Shown here: piece after piece, positions 22,603 to 30,952 of the stretch
Layout of the letters: each line of letters opens with the position of its first letter
Position numbering within the stretch: the first letter of the stretch is position 1
Source of the DNA: an uncultured Phycisphaerales bacterium
Lineage (GTDB): Bacteria; Planctomycetota; Phycisphaerae; Sedimentisphaerales; Anaerobacaceae
NCBI GenBank assembly: GCA_903857265.1
Contig: CAIODZ010000004.1
Location: forward strand, 1-43,853
Direction of reading: 5' to 3'
Length of the DNA: 43,853 nucleotides
Program-made: the position numbers and the translations under genes
The notes under the pieces: generated by a model
Databases searched by the model: none
Told to the model about the DNA's origin: nothing
What the model saw: only the letters and a program-made list of their open reading frames with translations

Positions 22603-24615
22603 ATGAAAGTTCTATTAAGCTGGCTTAAGGATTATATTGATATCGAGCTTTCGGCCCAGGAGGTCGCGGAGATTCTAAGTAACCGCGGATTCCCATACGA
22701 GGGCATCGAGCTGCTCGATAATGACGCGGTAATCGACGTCGAGGTAACAAGCAATCGGGGCGACTGCCTTGGGTATATCGGCGTCGCGCGAGAGCTTGCT
22801 GCAGCAACGGGTAAAGAACTGAAACTGCCTAAGGCCGAGCTTGCGGAATCATCGAAGCCGGCGTCGGAATTCGCGAGCATTGAGATTCGCGAGCCGGGAC
22901 TGTGCCCGCGTTATACGGCTCGAATTATCGAGGGAGTCAAGGTTGGACCGACGCCTGACTGGATGCGCAAACGCCTTGAGGCGATTGGGATGCGGAGCGT
23001 TAATAACGTTGTTGACGCGACGAACTACGCGATGATGGAGACGGGGCAGCCGCCGCACGCGTTTGATTACAAGAAATTATTCGGCGGGAAAATAGTCGCT
23101 CGCAAAGCGGAAGCAGGCGAGCAAATCATCAGTATCGACGGCTCGAAATGCGAATTAACTCCCGATATGCTCGTAATCGCCGACTCGAAATATCCGGTCG
23201 CGGTGGCGGGCGTTATGGGAGGACTGGATACTGAAGTAAGCGACGCGACGACGACGGTATTACTTGAGGATGCGTTTTTCTCGCCATTGAGCGTGCGGAC
23301 GACATCACGCAATTTGTCGCTGCCTTCGGAGGCGGCGTTTCGGTTTTGCAGAATCGTGGATATCGAGAATATCGACTGGGCATCGAAGCGAACCGCTCAA
23401 CTGATGATACAGGTATCGGGTGGCAAAGCAGCCAAAGGCGTCATCGACGCGTATCCGGGAAAGCCAAAACCAAAACAGGCGACGCTGCGTTTATCGCGAT
23501 TGAAAAAACTGCTTGGTATCGAAGTGCCTCACAACACGGTAATCCAGATTCTGACAAGATTGGGTTTTGAGCCGAAGCAAAACGGCGAACAGATAATCTG
23601 CTCGGTTCCGACGTGGCGAAGCGATGTTTACCGCGAGGCGGATTTGATTGAGGAGGTCGCCCGCGTATATGGTTATGACAAGATACCGACGGAAAACGCG
23701 ATAACGATTGAGGTATCGCCGACGGATACACGCAAGAAGACAATCGACGCGATAGGGACATATCTTACAGGATGCGGATTTTATGAGACTGTAACAATCA
23801 GCTTCATCGAGAGCAGGGACGCGGAACTGTTCGCGCAAAACGAAGATAAACGGCACTTATCAGTCAAGGACGTTACGAGAACTGGAACTAATTTGCTTCG
23901 TCAAAGCGTTTTGCCTTCGCTGTTTGGCGTGATAAAGACCAATCACAACGTAGGCAACACTCCCTGCCGGCTCTTTGAGATAGCAGACACATATATCCCG
24001 GCGGAAACAGGAAAGCTGCCCGTCGAAAAGACACGTCTGACGATTACGGGCGACAGCGATTTCAGGGACATCAAAGGCGTTGTCGATGGGCTTCTAAAAA
24101 CTTTAGCCGCGGATGCGGTGGTCAAATTTGAGCCCTGTGAAATTAACTGGGCACAGGCGGGGGTAAAAGTACTCGCTAATAACAAGCAAGTCGGCTTAAT
24201 CGGTATGGCCTCGCAACGAGTCCTTGACAGATTCGATTTCAAACACACAACGATTTGCGGAGCAGAGTTGGACCTCGAACAATTGCTTGCGCTTCATGCC
24301 GGCTCAATAAAAGTCAAACCCTTGCCCAAATTCCCCGCGATAAAACGCGACTTGTCGCTATTGGTAAACGAGGACGTTGTCTGGGCGGATATCGAAGCCG
24401 GCGTAAATAAGAAGGCCCCTGTTGAACTTGAGGAATTGCAGTTTGTGGATATATTCCGAGGCAAGAGCATACCCGAAGGCAAAAAGAGCATAACGCTATC
24501 ATTATGGTTCCGAGATGCAGACGGCACACTCACTCACGAGACAGTTGACGGCTTCCAGACAGATATTCTGAAATCCTTGACTGAATCCATTGGTGCGGAA
24601 TTGCGAACCGCCTAA
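22603..24615 (+). CDS. pheT: Phenylalanine-tRNA ligase beta subunit, short form
   Basis: A 670-residue beta subunit of phenylalanyl-tRNA synthetase. Starting MKVLLSWLKDYIDIELS, it goes within 40 residues to IDVEVTSNRGDCLGYIGVARELAA. The EMAP-II/OB-type tRNA-binding insertion found in the about 790-residue E. coli protein is therefore absent. The B3/B4 editing domain follows (YTARIIEGVKVGPTP, NNVVDATNYAMMETGQPPHA), then B5 with VPTWRSDVYREADLIEEVARVYGYD, the pseudo-catalytic core and a C-terminal anticodon-binding-like fold (KFPAIKRDLSLLVNEDVVW). The shorter form is known in several phyla. The alpha subunit gene is not in the window, so pheS lies elsewhere. Confidence 0.96.
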   Translation: MKVLLSWLKDYIDIELSAQEVAEILSNRGFPYEGIELLDNDAVIDVEVTSNRGDCLGYIGVARELAAATGKELKLPKAELAESSKPASEFASIEIREPGLCPRYTARIIEGVKVGPTPDWMRKRLEAIGMRSVNNVVDATNYAMMETGQPPHAFDYKKLFGGKIVARKAEAGEQIISIDGSKCELTPDMLVIADSKYPVAVAGVMGGLDTEVSDATTTVLLEDAFFSPLSVRTTSRNLSLPSEAAFRFCRIVDIENIDWASKRTAQLMIQVSGGKAAKGVIDAYPGKPKPKQATLRLSRLKKLLGIEVPHNTVIQILTRLGFEPKQNGEQIICSVPTWRSDVYREADLIEEVARVYGYDKIPTENAITIEVSPTDTRKKTIDAIGTYLTGCGFYETVTISFIESRDAELFAQNEDKRHLSVKDVTRTGTNLLRQSVLPSLFGVIKTNHNVGNTPCRLFEIADTYIPAETGKLPVEKTRLTITGDSDFRDIKGVVDGLLKTLAADAVVKFEPCEINWAQAGVKVLANNKQVGLIGMASQRVLDRFDFKHTTICGAELDLEQLLALHAGSIKVKPLPKFPAIKRDLSLLVNEDVVWADIEAGVNKKAPVELEELQFVDIFRGKSIPEGKKSITLSLWFRDADGTLTHETVDGFQTDILKSLTESIGAELRTA

Positions 24616-24642
24616 CTACTTCCATCTCCAGCCCCTTTCCCC

Positions 24643-24670
24643 TTGACTTTTTCCTCCAAACAGTCATAAT
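24643..24670 (+). promoter_or_regulatory. Promoter of leader or small RNA after pheT
   Basis: TTGACT (24643-24648), a 16-bp spacer and CATAAT (24665-24670), 28 bases after the pheT stop. It would start transcripts near 24677, about 200 bases before the next gene. Confidence 0.5.
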
Positions 24671-24676
24671 TAAATC

Positions 24677-24800
24677 CGGTTACGGCTCGGTGGTCTTAGC
24701 AATTGCCTTCACCTATGGTTCTTGCCTCCGCCGAAACGATTGGCTGGGGCAAAAGGCATGAAGGCTGGAGAATGGGAATGAAAATGTTCGAAAGGGTGTT
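24677..24800 (+). ncRNA. Candidate structured RNA or leader, family unknown
   Basis: Downstream of a good promoter, GCCTTCA (about 24705-24711) pairs with TGAAGGC (about 24759-24765). Nested inside, TTGCCTC pairs with GGGGCAA and GCC with GGC. These stacked helices suggest a selected RNA: a 5' leader of the secreted beta-helix gene or a free small RNA. I compared by eye with SRP RNA, 6S, tmRNA, RNase P, c-di-GMP and cobalamin riboswitches and found no match. Confidence 0.35.
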
Positions 24801-24823
24801 CGACTCGATTTTACAGAGCAAAT

Positions 24824-24839
24824 TGGTGCACGCGTTGCG
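24824..24839 (+). promoter_or_regulatory. Candidate sigma-54 (-24/-12) promoter
   Basis: TGGTGCACGCGTTGCG has TGG and TTGC with 10 bases between the invariant GG and GC, the exact sigma-54 spacing. The middle CACG of the consensus is not kept. Predicted start near 24850, about 29 bases before the proposed ATT start at 24879. Confidence 0.35.
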
Positions 24840-24878
24840 CGCCGGTTAAACATAAGTTATTTTTGAGAGAGTAGAAAA

Positions 24879-26720
24879 ATTAAACACACAAATATCTCTA
24901 AAACTTTGATAGTACTCTTTGCAGTAGTTCTCTGCTTTGGCTCCGTAGGTTTGGCAGACCCTTTTGGTACGGCGTTCACGTATCAGGGCCAGCTGGTTGA
25001 CGCCAACCATGCAGCGAATAGTTTGTATGACTTCCAGTTCAAGCTGTTCGACGCCAATAGTGCCGGCAACCAGTTAGGGATAACCATCGACAAGCCGAAT
25101 GTATATGTGATTGACGGCTATTTTACTGTTAAGTTGGATTACGGAAATGTTTTTGACGGAAATAACCGCTGGCTTGAAATTGGCGTCCGCCCCAGCGAAC
25201 AGAGCGACCCTAATGTATATACGACTCTGAGTCCTCGGACAGCTATGCCTTATCCGCTCTACGCGGTTTCTGATAAACCTGGGCCACAGGGGCTACAAGG
25301 TCCTGCCGGGCCGCAAGGTCCTATCGGGTCGCAAGGTCCAAAAGGTGACCAAGGCAACACAGGACCTCAGGGGCCGCAAGGTGCACAGGGGTTACAAGGG
25401 CCGTCAGGTAATCCGGGGACATTTCTGATTGCTGCTTATAATGCACCAAATAATGTAAAAGCCAAAGCAGACTATGTCTGCACAGGGGTTCACGACCAAG
25501 TTATTATCAATCAGGCATATAATGCGTTGCCTTGGTATTGGGGTGGTGCATTAAACTTCAGTTGCGGTCAGTTTGTTTGTGATGGCCCTATATTAATCAC
25601 CGACACTAACAAGCCCGCCGACCTCATTGGCGAAAGTTGGCACGCTAACTGGCCGCCTGGTCCTTCAGATTTTAATTACGCAGGGACAGCAATAACCTTA
25701 GCTCCTGGTGCTAATTGCGGACTTCTTGAGATGTCCGGTTCTTCTGAGGCAAGAGTACAGTGCATCTGGTTTGATGGACAAAAGTCCAAAGGAACGAATA
25801 CGGCCGGTGCTGGGTGGTATCAGTCGTCCGCAGTTTATATCCATAATGGCGGTGATGTCAAGGTAGAATACTGTATGTTCTGTAACTTCCCAAAATCAGT
25901 ATTGTATTTGGTAAATCACGGAGACTGGGTAAGCCAGTGTGAATTTGAGGACAATGGTGGAACGGCATTGATAATAGGAGCATACAGAAATTTCGTCAAT
26001 AACTCTTATTTTAGAGGAAATGGTACTGCTTCTCCTTATCCTGAAACCTTGATGTTGTATTGTCCAACAGGAGGGACGTGTTCTGACCAGTTTATCAGTA
26101 ATAGCCTATTCCAAACTTGTGGCAGCAAAGCTATAGGAACCGTAAATGGCTCGCCACCAATTACTAAGGTAACTATTACTGGCTGTCATTTTTCAGATTG
26201 GGGACACTACAATACAACTAACGAAGCGGCCATACGACTTCGTCCTGGAGATGCGAACTATATTATTGCCAATAACACCTTTGATAGTCTTGGCACTACG
26301 AACGCCTCTTGGGGCGTATATGCTCAGGATGCCTGCAATTTAAATATAACAAATAACATATTCTGGAACACCAATCGAGCGCCGATTATGTTCGCTGGTA
26401 CTGCCGTTCCGAATTCTAAGGTTAGCGGTAATCTGGGTGCGGAACAAACTGCAACGGCAACAGGAGAAATCCAACCTTACGAATCAGTTGCTCTTGCACC
26501 GTTATCGGAGAGCCAAACAGCTACATTACCTGATGGAAATAGTCCCGGCAATGAGGTTCAAATAAGAATGACCAGTGCTGCTTTCCCAATGACTTTGTCG
26601 GTAACTCGCGATGCTAATAATGGTGGCGGGATTTCGACATATAACTTTACTACAACCAATAGTTATATGAGATTCATTTGGACAGGCAGTATGTGGAAAT
26701 ACATCGTGGACGCCCATTGA
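24879..26720 (+). CDS. Secreted collagen-like, right-handed beta-helix protein
   Basis: A large exported protein. N-terminal [20 protein letters not shown] to [10 protein letters not shown] is a recurrent planctomycete surface domain (about 100 residues). Next comes a collagen-like run of 15 Gly-x-y triplets rich in GPQ and GLQ (25280-25421), then a long parallel beta-helix with NNSYF, NNTFD and NNIFW turns typical of pectate-lyase-like folds, and a beta-sandwich tail. No catalytic motif is clear. Start: the first usual codon is TTG 24906, but this gives a signal peptide without basic residues and no ribosome site. Opening at ATT 24879 gives [20 protein letters not shown], with GAGAGAG 7 bases upstream, which I prefer. 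Use 24906 if ATT is rejected. The protein is likely on the cell surface and may bind polysaccharide. Confidence 0.78.
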   Translation: MKHTNISKTLIVLFAVVLCFGSVGLADPFGTAFTYQGQLVDANHAANSLYDFQFKLFDANSAGNQLGITIDKPNVYVIDGYFTVKLDYGNVFDGNNRWLEIGVRPSEQSDPNVYTTLSPRTAMPYPLYAVSDKPGPQGLQGPAGPQGPIGSQGPKGDQGNTGPQGPQGAQGLQGPSGNPGTFLIAAYNAPNNVKAKADYVCTGVHDQVIINQAYNALPWYWGGALNFSCGQFVCDGPILITDTNKPADLIGESWHANWPPGPSDFNYAGTAITLAPGANCGLLEMSGSSEARVQCIWFDGQKSKGTNTAGAGWYQSSAVYIHNGGDVKVEYCMFCNFPKSVLYLVNHGDWVSQCEFEDNGGTALIIGAYRNFVNNSYFRGNGTASPYPETLMLYCPTGGTCSDQFISNSLFQTCGSKAIGTVNGSPPITKVTITGCHFSDWGHYNTTNEAAIRLRPGDANYIIANNTFDSLGTTNASWGVYAQDACNLNITNNIFWNTNRAPIMFAGTAVPNSKVSGNLGAEQTATATGEIQPYESVALAPLSESQTATLPDGNSPGNEVQIRMTSAAFPMTLSVTRDANNGGGISTYNFTTTNSYMRFIWTGSMWKYIVDAH

Positions 26721-26721
26721 T

Positions 26722-26784
26722 GTGAAACGTTTAGTTCTATTTTCGCTGGTGTTCCTCGCTTCGACGGCAGAACAGTTACTATGA
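26722..26784 (+). CDS. 20-residue signal-peptide-like mini-ORF
   Basis: GTG 26722, one base after the beta-helix stop, opens MKRLVLFSLVFLASTAEQLL and stops at a TGA that overlaps the next gene's ATG by 4 bases (26781-26784). It has the basic-hydrophobic-AxA profile of a signal peptide and then ends. It may be a translational coupler carrying ribosomes from the beta-helix gene to the dockerin-like gene, or the remnant of a secreted protein gene. Expression is unproven. Confidence 0.4.
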   Translation: MKRLVLFSLVFLASTAEQLL

Positions 26785-27164
26785 AAATATTGGTTCTTAT
26801 TCTGGTCCTGGTTTTTGCGTTGGTGAGCTTTGGCGATTACAGAATTGCCTTGAGCACGATAGATGGCAACGGCGGGACAAGCAGCGGCGGGCAATATAAG
26901 CTTACCGGCACAATTGGTCAGCCGCTTGCGAAATATTCATCGGCTGGCAATTATGAATTGCTGGGCGGTTTGGGAACCGGCGGGCCTTTGTGCTTTGTCG
27001 ATTTCCCTGACTTTATAATCTTTGCTGAATACTGGCTCCAAACCGGTGCCGGTCTGCCCGCAGACATTAATGGCGATGGCGTGGTGGACATTTACGACCT
27101 GAAGCTTCTCGCCGATGAGTGGATGTGCACCTGCCCCTACAACTGGCCGTTAAGGTTAAAGTAA
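26781..27164 (+). CDS. Small secreted dockerin-like protein
   Basis: A 127-residue exported protein. A signal peptide (MKILVLILVLVFALVSFG) is followed by YRIALSTIDGNGGTSSGGQY and LTGTIGQPLAKYSSAGNYEL, a repeat-containing module common in Sedimentisphaerales surface proteins. The C-terminus, FVDFPDFIIFAEYWLQTG then LPADINGDGVVDIYDLKLLA, is a degenerate dockerin: two F-loop/EF-hand-like segments, the second with the calcium ligand pattern DINGDGVVDIYD. Dockerin-like tails are thought to anchor proteins in extracellular assemblies. It is linked to the beta-helix gene through the 20-residue mini-ORF. Calcium binding is inferred from the motif. Confidence 0.8.
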   Translation: MKILVLILVLVFALVSFGDYRIALSTIDGNGGTSSGGQYKLTGTIGQPLAKYSSAGNYELLGGLGTGGPLCFVDFPDFIIFAEYWLQTGAGLPADINGDGVVDIYDLKLLADEWMCTCPYNWPLRLK

Positions 27165-27532
27165 AAATGTGACGCTTCTGCTGATACGTCCTGGTGCGAC
27201 GTTAGTTTCTCACCGCAAAAAGCATGAGCAAATATGGTCAAGTATGAGCAAGTTGCAGTATTAGCTTAAAAACGCAAACACAAATGGCAAGGTAATCCGC
27301 TTTCCGTCTTCGTCCCAAACCTTGTTTAACGCCAGACCCCTGTCTAAGACATTCAGGGGCAGGCAGGGCGGCGGATAAAAGCATACCCTACAATTAAAGC
27401 AATGGAACACCAAGATTTTACTTTGTGTCTTCCTGCCTTTGTGGTAAAAAAAACAGCGAAAATCTACATGCCCTGCGTAGCTTTAGCGAAGTAGGGTGTA
27501 ATCTGTGGTTTTGTTTTGAAGAAGAAACGGAT
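27165..27532. other. Intergenic stretch before the uronate operon
   Basis: No gene. It contains loosely repeated ATGAGCAA units (27225-27252) and, 37 bases before the phosphofructokinase start, the dispersed hairpin at 27472-27495. I see no convincing promoter. Confidence 0.45.
27472..27495 (+). repeat. Dispersed hairpin, copy 6
   Basis: CCTGCGTAGC-ttta-GCGAAGTAGG. Same core as the other copies; this one would lie in the leader of the phosphofructokinase-uxaE transcript. Confidence 0.65.
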
Positions 27533-28801
27533 ATGGCGAAAGCGAATGCGAACGCGATAGTGGCACAGTCGGGGGGACCGACGTGCGTAATCAACTCGAG
27601 CGTTTGCGGGGTAATACAAGAAGCAGCCAAAACAAAGAAAATCGGCAGAGTATTGGCGGCACACGACGGTATATTGGGCGTTTTGAAAGAAGAAATATTT
27701 GACGCATCGGCGGAGAAGGCATCGGTAATCGAGGCACTGAAGCGGACGCCCGCGGCGGCGATGGGGTCGTGCAGGTATAAGCTCAAATCCTTAGACCAGG
27801 CACAATCGGATTTCGACAGGGTATTAGATGTCTTCAAGGCGCACGAGATACGATACTTTTTCTACGCGGGCGGCAACGACTCAATGGATACGGCGGACAA
27901 GGTGAATAAATTAGCGGCACAACGCGGCTATGAGCTTGTCTGCATCGGGATACCAAAGACGATTGATAATGACCTGGCATATACGGACCACTGTCCGGGA
28001 TTCGGAAGCGTGGCGAAATACGTGGCGACCTGCGCGATGGAGGCGGGGCGGGACAACGAGGCGTTATCGACTTTCGATACGTGCAGCATCGTTGAGGTGA
28101 TGGGCAGAAACGCGGGATGGATTGCAGCGGCATCGGGATTGGCAACAAGAGAGCCGCAGGACGCACCACATCTTATTTATATGCCCGAAGCGGCGTTTAC
28201 GTTTGAGCAGTTAGTCAGGGACGTAAAAGAGGTTTACAGGGAATTCCGCAGAGTGTTTATTATCGTAGGCGAAGGACTGAAAGACGAGAAAGGCAATTAC
28301 ATTACCGAGGAAACAGCGGGGTTTGGCAATGACGCCTTCGGACACGCACAGCTTGGGGGGGTGGCGGAGATGCTGAAAAATGTTATCGAAAAAAATGCTG
28401 GCGTAAAGGCACGCTGGAACAAATTAGGAACGCAGCAAAGAAGCTCGATGCATTTTGCGTCGCTGACCGATATCAACGAGGCGTATATGTGCGGCAAGCA
28501 TGCGGTGAAAGCAGCGATGAGCGGAGTCAACGGGAAAATGATAACCTTAGTGCGAGATAAGGGCGCAAAATATAAATGCACGACAGGGTTTGCGGAACTA
28601 AAAGACGTTGCAAACGGGGAAAAGAAGGTGCCTAAGGAGTTCATAAACGAAAAGGGCAATCATATTACCGAGGCGTGCCGGAGATATGTTGGGCCATTGA
28701 TTAAGGGTGAGGCGCCGATAACGGTTGGCAAAGACGGGCTGCCTGTGTATGTGCGGCTGGCGAAGAAATGGGTAGAAAAGAAACTTCCGAGGTATTTATG
28801 A
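27533..28801 (+). CDS. pfp: PPi-type 6-phosphofructokinase
   Basis: A 422-residue phosphofructokinase. Two positions separate PPi-using from ATP-using enzymes. YAGGNDSMDT (111-120) has Asp116 after GGN, and PKTIDND (141-147) has Lys142 where ATP enzymes have Gly. Both favour pyrophosphate:fructose-6-phosphate phosphotransferase, a reversible glycolytic step. MGRNAGWIAAAS is the sugar-phosphate site. The start is ATG 27533, not the longer frame that runs back through a repeat hairpin. The stop overlaps the ATG of uxaE by 4 bases, so the two are translationally coupled. This is unusual, since this enzyme is not needed for hexuronate breakdown by either known route except to balance triose and hexose phosphates. 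Confidence 0.9.
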   Translation: MAKANANAIVAQSGGPTCVINSSVCGVIQEAAKTKKIGRVLAAHDGILGVLKEEIFDASAEKASVIEALKRTPAAAMGSCRYKLKSLDQAQSDFDRVLDVFKAHEIRYFFYAGGNDSMDTADKVNKLAAQRGYELVCIGIPKTIDNDLAYTDHCPGFGSVAKYVATCAMEAGRDNEALSTFDTCSIVEVMGRNAGWIAAASGLATREPQDAPHLIYMPEAAFTFEQLVRDVKEVYREFRRVFIIVGEGLKDEKGNYITEETAGFGNDAFGHAQLGGVAEMLKNVIEKNAGVKARWNKLGTQQRSSMHFASLTDINEAYMCGKHAVKAAMSGVNGKMITLVRDKGAKYKCTTGFAELKDVANGEKKVPKEFINEKGNHITEACRRYVGPLIKGEAPITVGKDGLPVYVRLAKKWVEKKLPRYL

Positions 28802-30045
28802 ATTTGGGCAAATATTCATTCGGAACCGGGGACAGGTTCGGCAAACAGGGCAAGGCACAGCTGGAGGCGATGGTCGAGGCAGGCAAGGCCGGCGTAGAGG
28901 TAACGCCCGTCTGGAACAAGTCGCATCGTGAGCATACGATAATCGGGACGAAGCCGGCGGCGCTTCGCGCGGAGGCGGATGAGGCAACGAAAGCAATGCT
29001 TTGGGAAAAAGCGTATTTCGTTGACGCGGACCATATCAATCTTAAGAACGTGGACTTATTTATCAAGTCGAGCGATTTCTTCACGCTTGATGTTGCGGAT
29101 TATATAGGTCAGTCAGCAGAGAAGGAGGATGTTGATAACTTTATCGACGGATGCGTCAAATATATCGACGGCTTGTCCGTGCCGGGGATTGAAGGGAACC
29201 TGATTGTTACTGAGGACTCGGTGCGGGCGATAGCGAACAAGTACCTGTGGGCGGTGAAAGAGGCGAGCCGATTATACAGGCACATCGTACCCAAAAAGGG
29301 CGTGGGAAATTTCATCGTCGAGATGTCAATGGATGAGACGGACACGCCTCAATCGCCGGTGGAACTGTTTTTCATTCTGGCCGCCGCAGCACAGGAAGAA
29401 ATTCCTGTCCAGACGATTGCGCCGAAATTTTCAGGCAGGTTCAATAAGGGCGTCGATTACGTCGGCGATGTCTCGCGGTTCGCGAAGGAATTCGAGCAGG
29501 ATTTGGCAGTTATAGCGTATGCGGTCCAGGAATTCGGCCTGCCGAAGAATTTGAAATTAAGCGTTCATTCGGGCAGCGACAAATTTTCGATTTACGGGGC
29601 GATTAACAAGGCGCTAAAGAAATTCGACGCGGGACTTCACGTCAAGACGGCAGGAACAACATGGCTTGAGGAGCTTGCAGGACTGGCGATTGCGGAGGGC
29701 GAGGGATTGAAGATTGCCAGGCATATTTACGCAGAGGCATTTAACAGGATGGATGAGCTGACGCCGCCATACGCGACTGTAATTAATATCGATAAGGGCA
29801 GGTTGCCAAGTCCCGATGTTGTCGCGGAGTGGACCGGCAAAAGATTCGCGGAGGCGCTGAGGCACGACCAGTCGTGCGGACGTTATAATCCGGACTTGAG
29901 ACAGCTTATACACGTCGGGTATAAAGTTGCGGCGGAAATGGGAAAAGAATTTACCGATGCGGTAGCTGATTGTGAGCGTATAATCGGGCCGCATGTAACT
30001 GAAAATATTTATCAGAAGCACATTAAGCCGATTTTTATCGACTAA
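28798..30045 (+). CDS. uxaE: Tagaturonate/fructuronate C4-epimerase
   Basis: A 415-residue protein of the UxaE family, first described in Thermotoga maritima, which converts D-tagaturonate to D-fructuronate. This merges the galacturonate branch with the glucuronate branch without a tagaturonate reductase. Recognisable blocks: LGKYSFGTGDRFGKQGKAQL at the start, AYFVDADHINLKNVDLFI, FTLDVADYIG, TIAPKFSGRFNKGVDYVGD, KLSVHSGSDKFSIYG and LHVKTAGTTWLEEL. ATG 28798 overlaps the phosphofructokinase stop (ATGA). The SDR oxidoreductase gene starts 15 bases after its stop. Confidence 0.93.
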   Translation: MNLGKYSFGTGDRFGKQGKAQLEAMVEAGKAGVEVTPVWNKSHREHTIIGTKPAALRAEADEATKAMLWEKAYFVDADHINLKNVDLFIKSSDFFTLDVADYIGQSAEKEDVDNFIDGCVKYIDGLSVPGIEGNLIVTEDSVRAIANKYLWAVKEASRLYRHIVPKKGVGNFIVEMSMDETDTPQSPVELFFILAAAAQEEIPVQTIAPKFSGRFNKGVDYVGDVSRFAKEFEQDLAVIAYAVQEFGLPKNLKLSVHSGSDKFSIYGAINKALKKFDAGLHVKTAGTTWLEELAGLAIAEGEGLKIARHIYAEAFNRMDELTPPYATVINIDKGRLPSPDVVAEWTGKRFAEALRHDQSCGRYNPDLRQLIHVGYKVAAEMGKEFTDAVADCERIIGPHVTENIYQKHIKPIFID

Positions 30046-30060
30046 ATTCGGGGATAAATT

Positions 30061-30879
30061 ATGAAGACATTATTCGATTTGACGGGCAAGGTGGCAGCGG
30101 TAACGGGTGCGGGCGGGGTGCTATGCAGCCAAATGGCGAAGGCGCTGGCCTGCGCGGGGGCAAAGGTCGCTGTGATGGATTTATCGCCAGACGCGGCGAA
30201 GAAAATCGCGGACGAAATTAAAGCACAGGGCGGAACAGCCATAGCCGTCAAATGCAATGTGCTGGATAAAAAGCAGATTGAAGATGCTGCGAAGGAAGTT
30301 ACCGCGAAATTAGGCAATGTGGATATCCTGGTAAACGGCGCAGGGGGCAATAAGAAGGACGCGACAACATCCGACAGTATGACATTTTTCGATTTGCCGG
30401 CGGAGGCGATTCGCGGGGTGTTCGATTTGAACTTTCTGGGAACGCTTTTACCGAGCCAGGTTTTCGGAAAAGATATGGCAAAGAATGGTTCGGGAGTGAT
30501 ACTGAACGTATCGAGTATGAACGCCTTCAGGCCTTTGACCAAAATTTGCGGGTATTCGGCTGCCAAAGCGGCGGTGAGCAATTTTACACAGTGGTTAGCG
30601 GTGCATATAAATCAAAATCACTCGAAGGATATAAGGGTCAACGCGATTGCGCCGGGGTTTTTCCTGACGGAGCAGAATCGGTTTTTGTTGACTAACGAAA
30701 AAAACGGGGAATTGACACCCCGTGGAAAGACGATAATCGAACATACGCCGATGGGCAGATTTGGCAAGCCGGAGGATTTGACGGGAACGATGCTTTGGCT
30801 CGTCAGTGATGCGGCAAAGTTTGTGACGGGGGTTGTTGTGCCGGTGGATGGCGGATTTTCGGCGTTTAGCGGAGTATAG
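30061..30879 (+). CDS. SDR D-mannonate oxidoreductase (fructuronate reductase)
   Basis: A 272-residue short-chain dehydrogenase. Cofactor motif TGAGGVLCSQMAKAL near residue 15, NGAGG after the third strand, catalytic Ser in NVSSMNAF, and Tyr-x3-Lys in GYSAAKAAV. The VLC variant of the glycine motif, the insert GVILNVSSMNAFRPLTKI and the closing DGGFSAFSGV match the YjmF-type fructuronate reductases rather than fatty-acid or sugar SDRs. Product: D-mannonate from D-fructuronate with NAD(P)H. Position between uxaE and uxaC supports it. A tagaturonate or other aldonate specificity cannot be excluded. Confidence 0.85.
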   Translation: MKTLFDLTGKVAAVTGAGGVLCSQMAKALACAGAKVAVMDLSPDAAKKIADEIKAQGGTAIAVKCNVLDKKQIEDAAKEVTAKLGNVDILVNGAGGNKKDATTSDSMTFFDLPAEAIRGVFDLNFLGTLLPSQVFGKDMAKNGSGVILNVSSMNAFRPLTKICGYSAAKAAVSNFTQWLAVHINQNHSKDIRVNAIAPGFFLTEQNRFLLTNEKNGELTPRGKTIIEHTPMGRFGKPEDLTGTMLWLVSDAAKFVTGVVVPVDGGFSAFSGV

Positions 30880-30952
30880 TTTTTGCAGGAAGCATAAACA
30901 TCTGATGTGGAAGGGTTTTGACATTTGTATTTGAAAGGTCAGGCGATAAACT

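Noticed and set aside
24785..24830. tRNA-like TTCGACTC T-loop
   Set aside because: No matching acceptor stem, D arm or anticodon arm around it.
24677..24850. SRP RNA, 6S RNA, tmRNA, RNase P RNA or c-di-GMP riboswitch
   Set aside because: None of the conserved core sequences (such as GGAAGGAAGCAG for SRP) is present. Kept only as an unassigned structured RNA.
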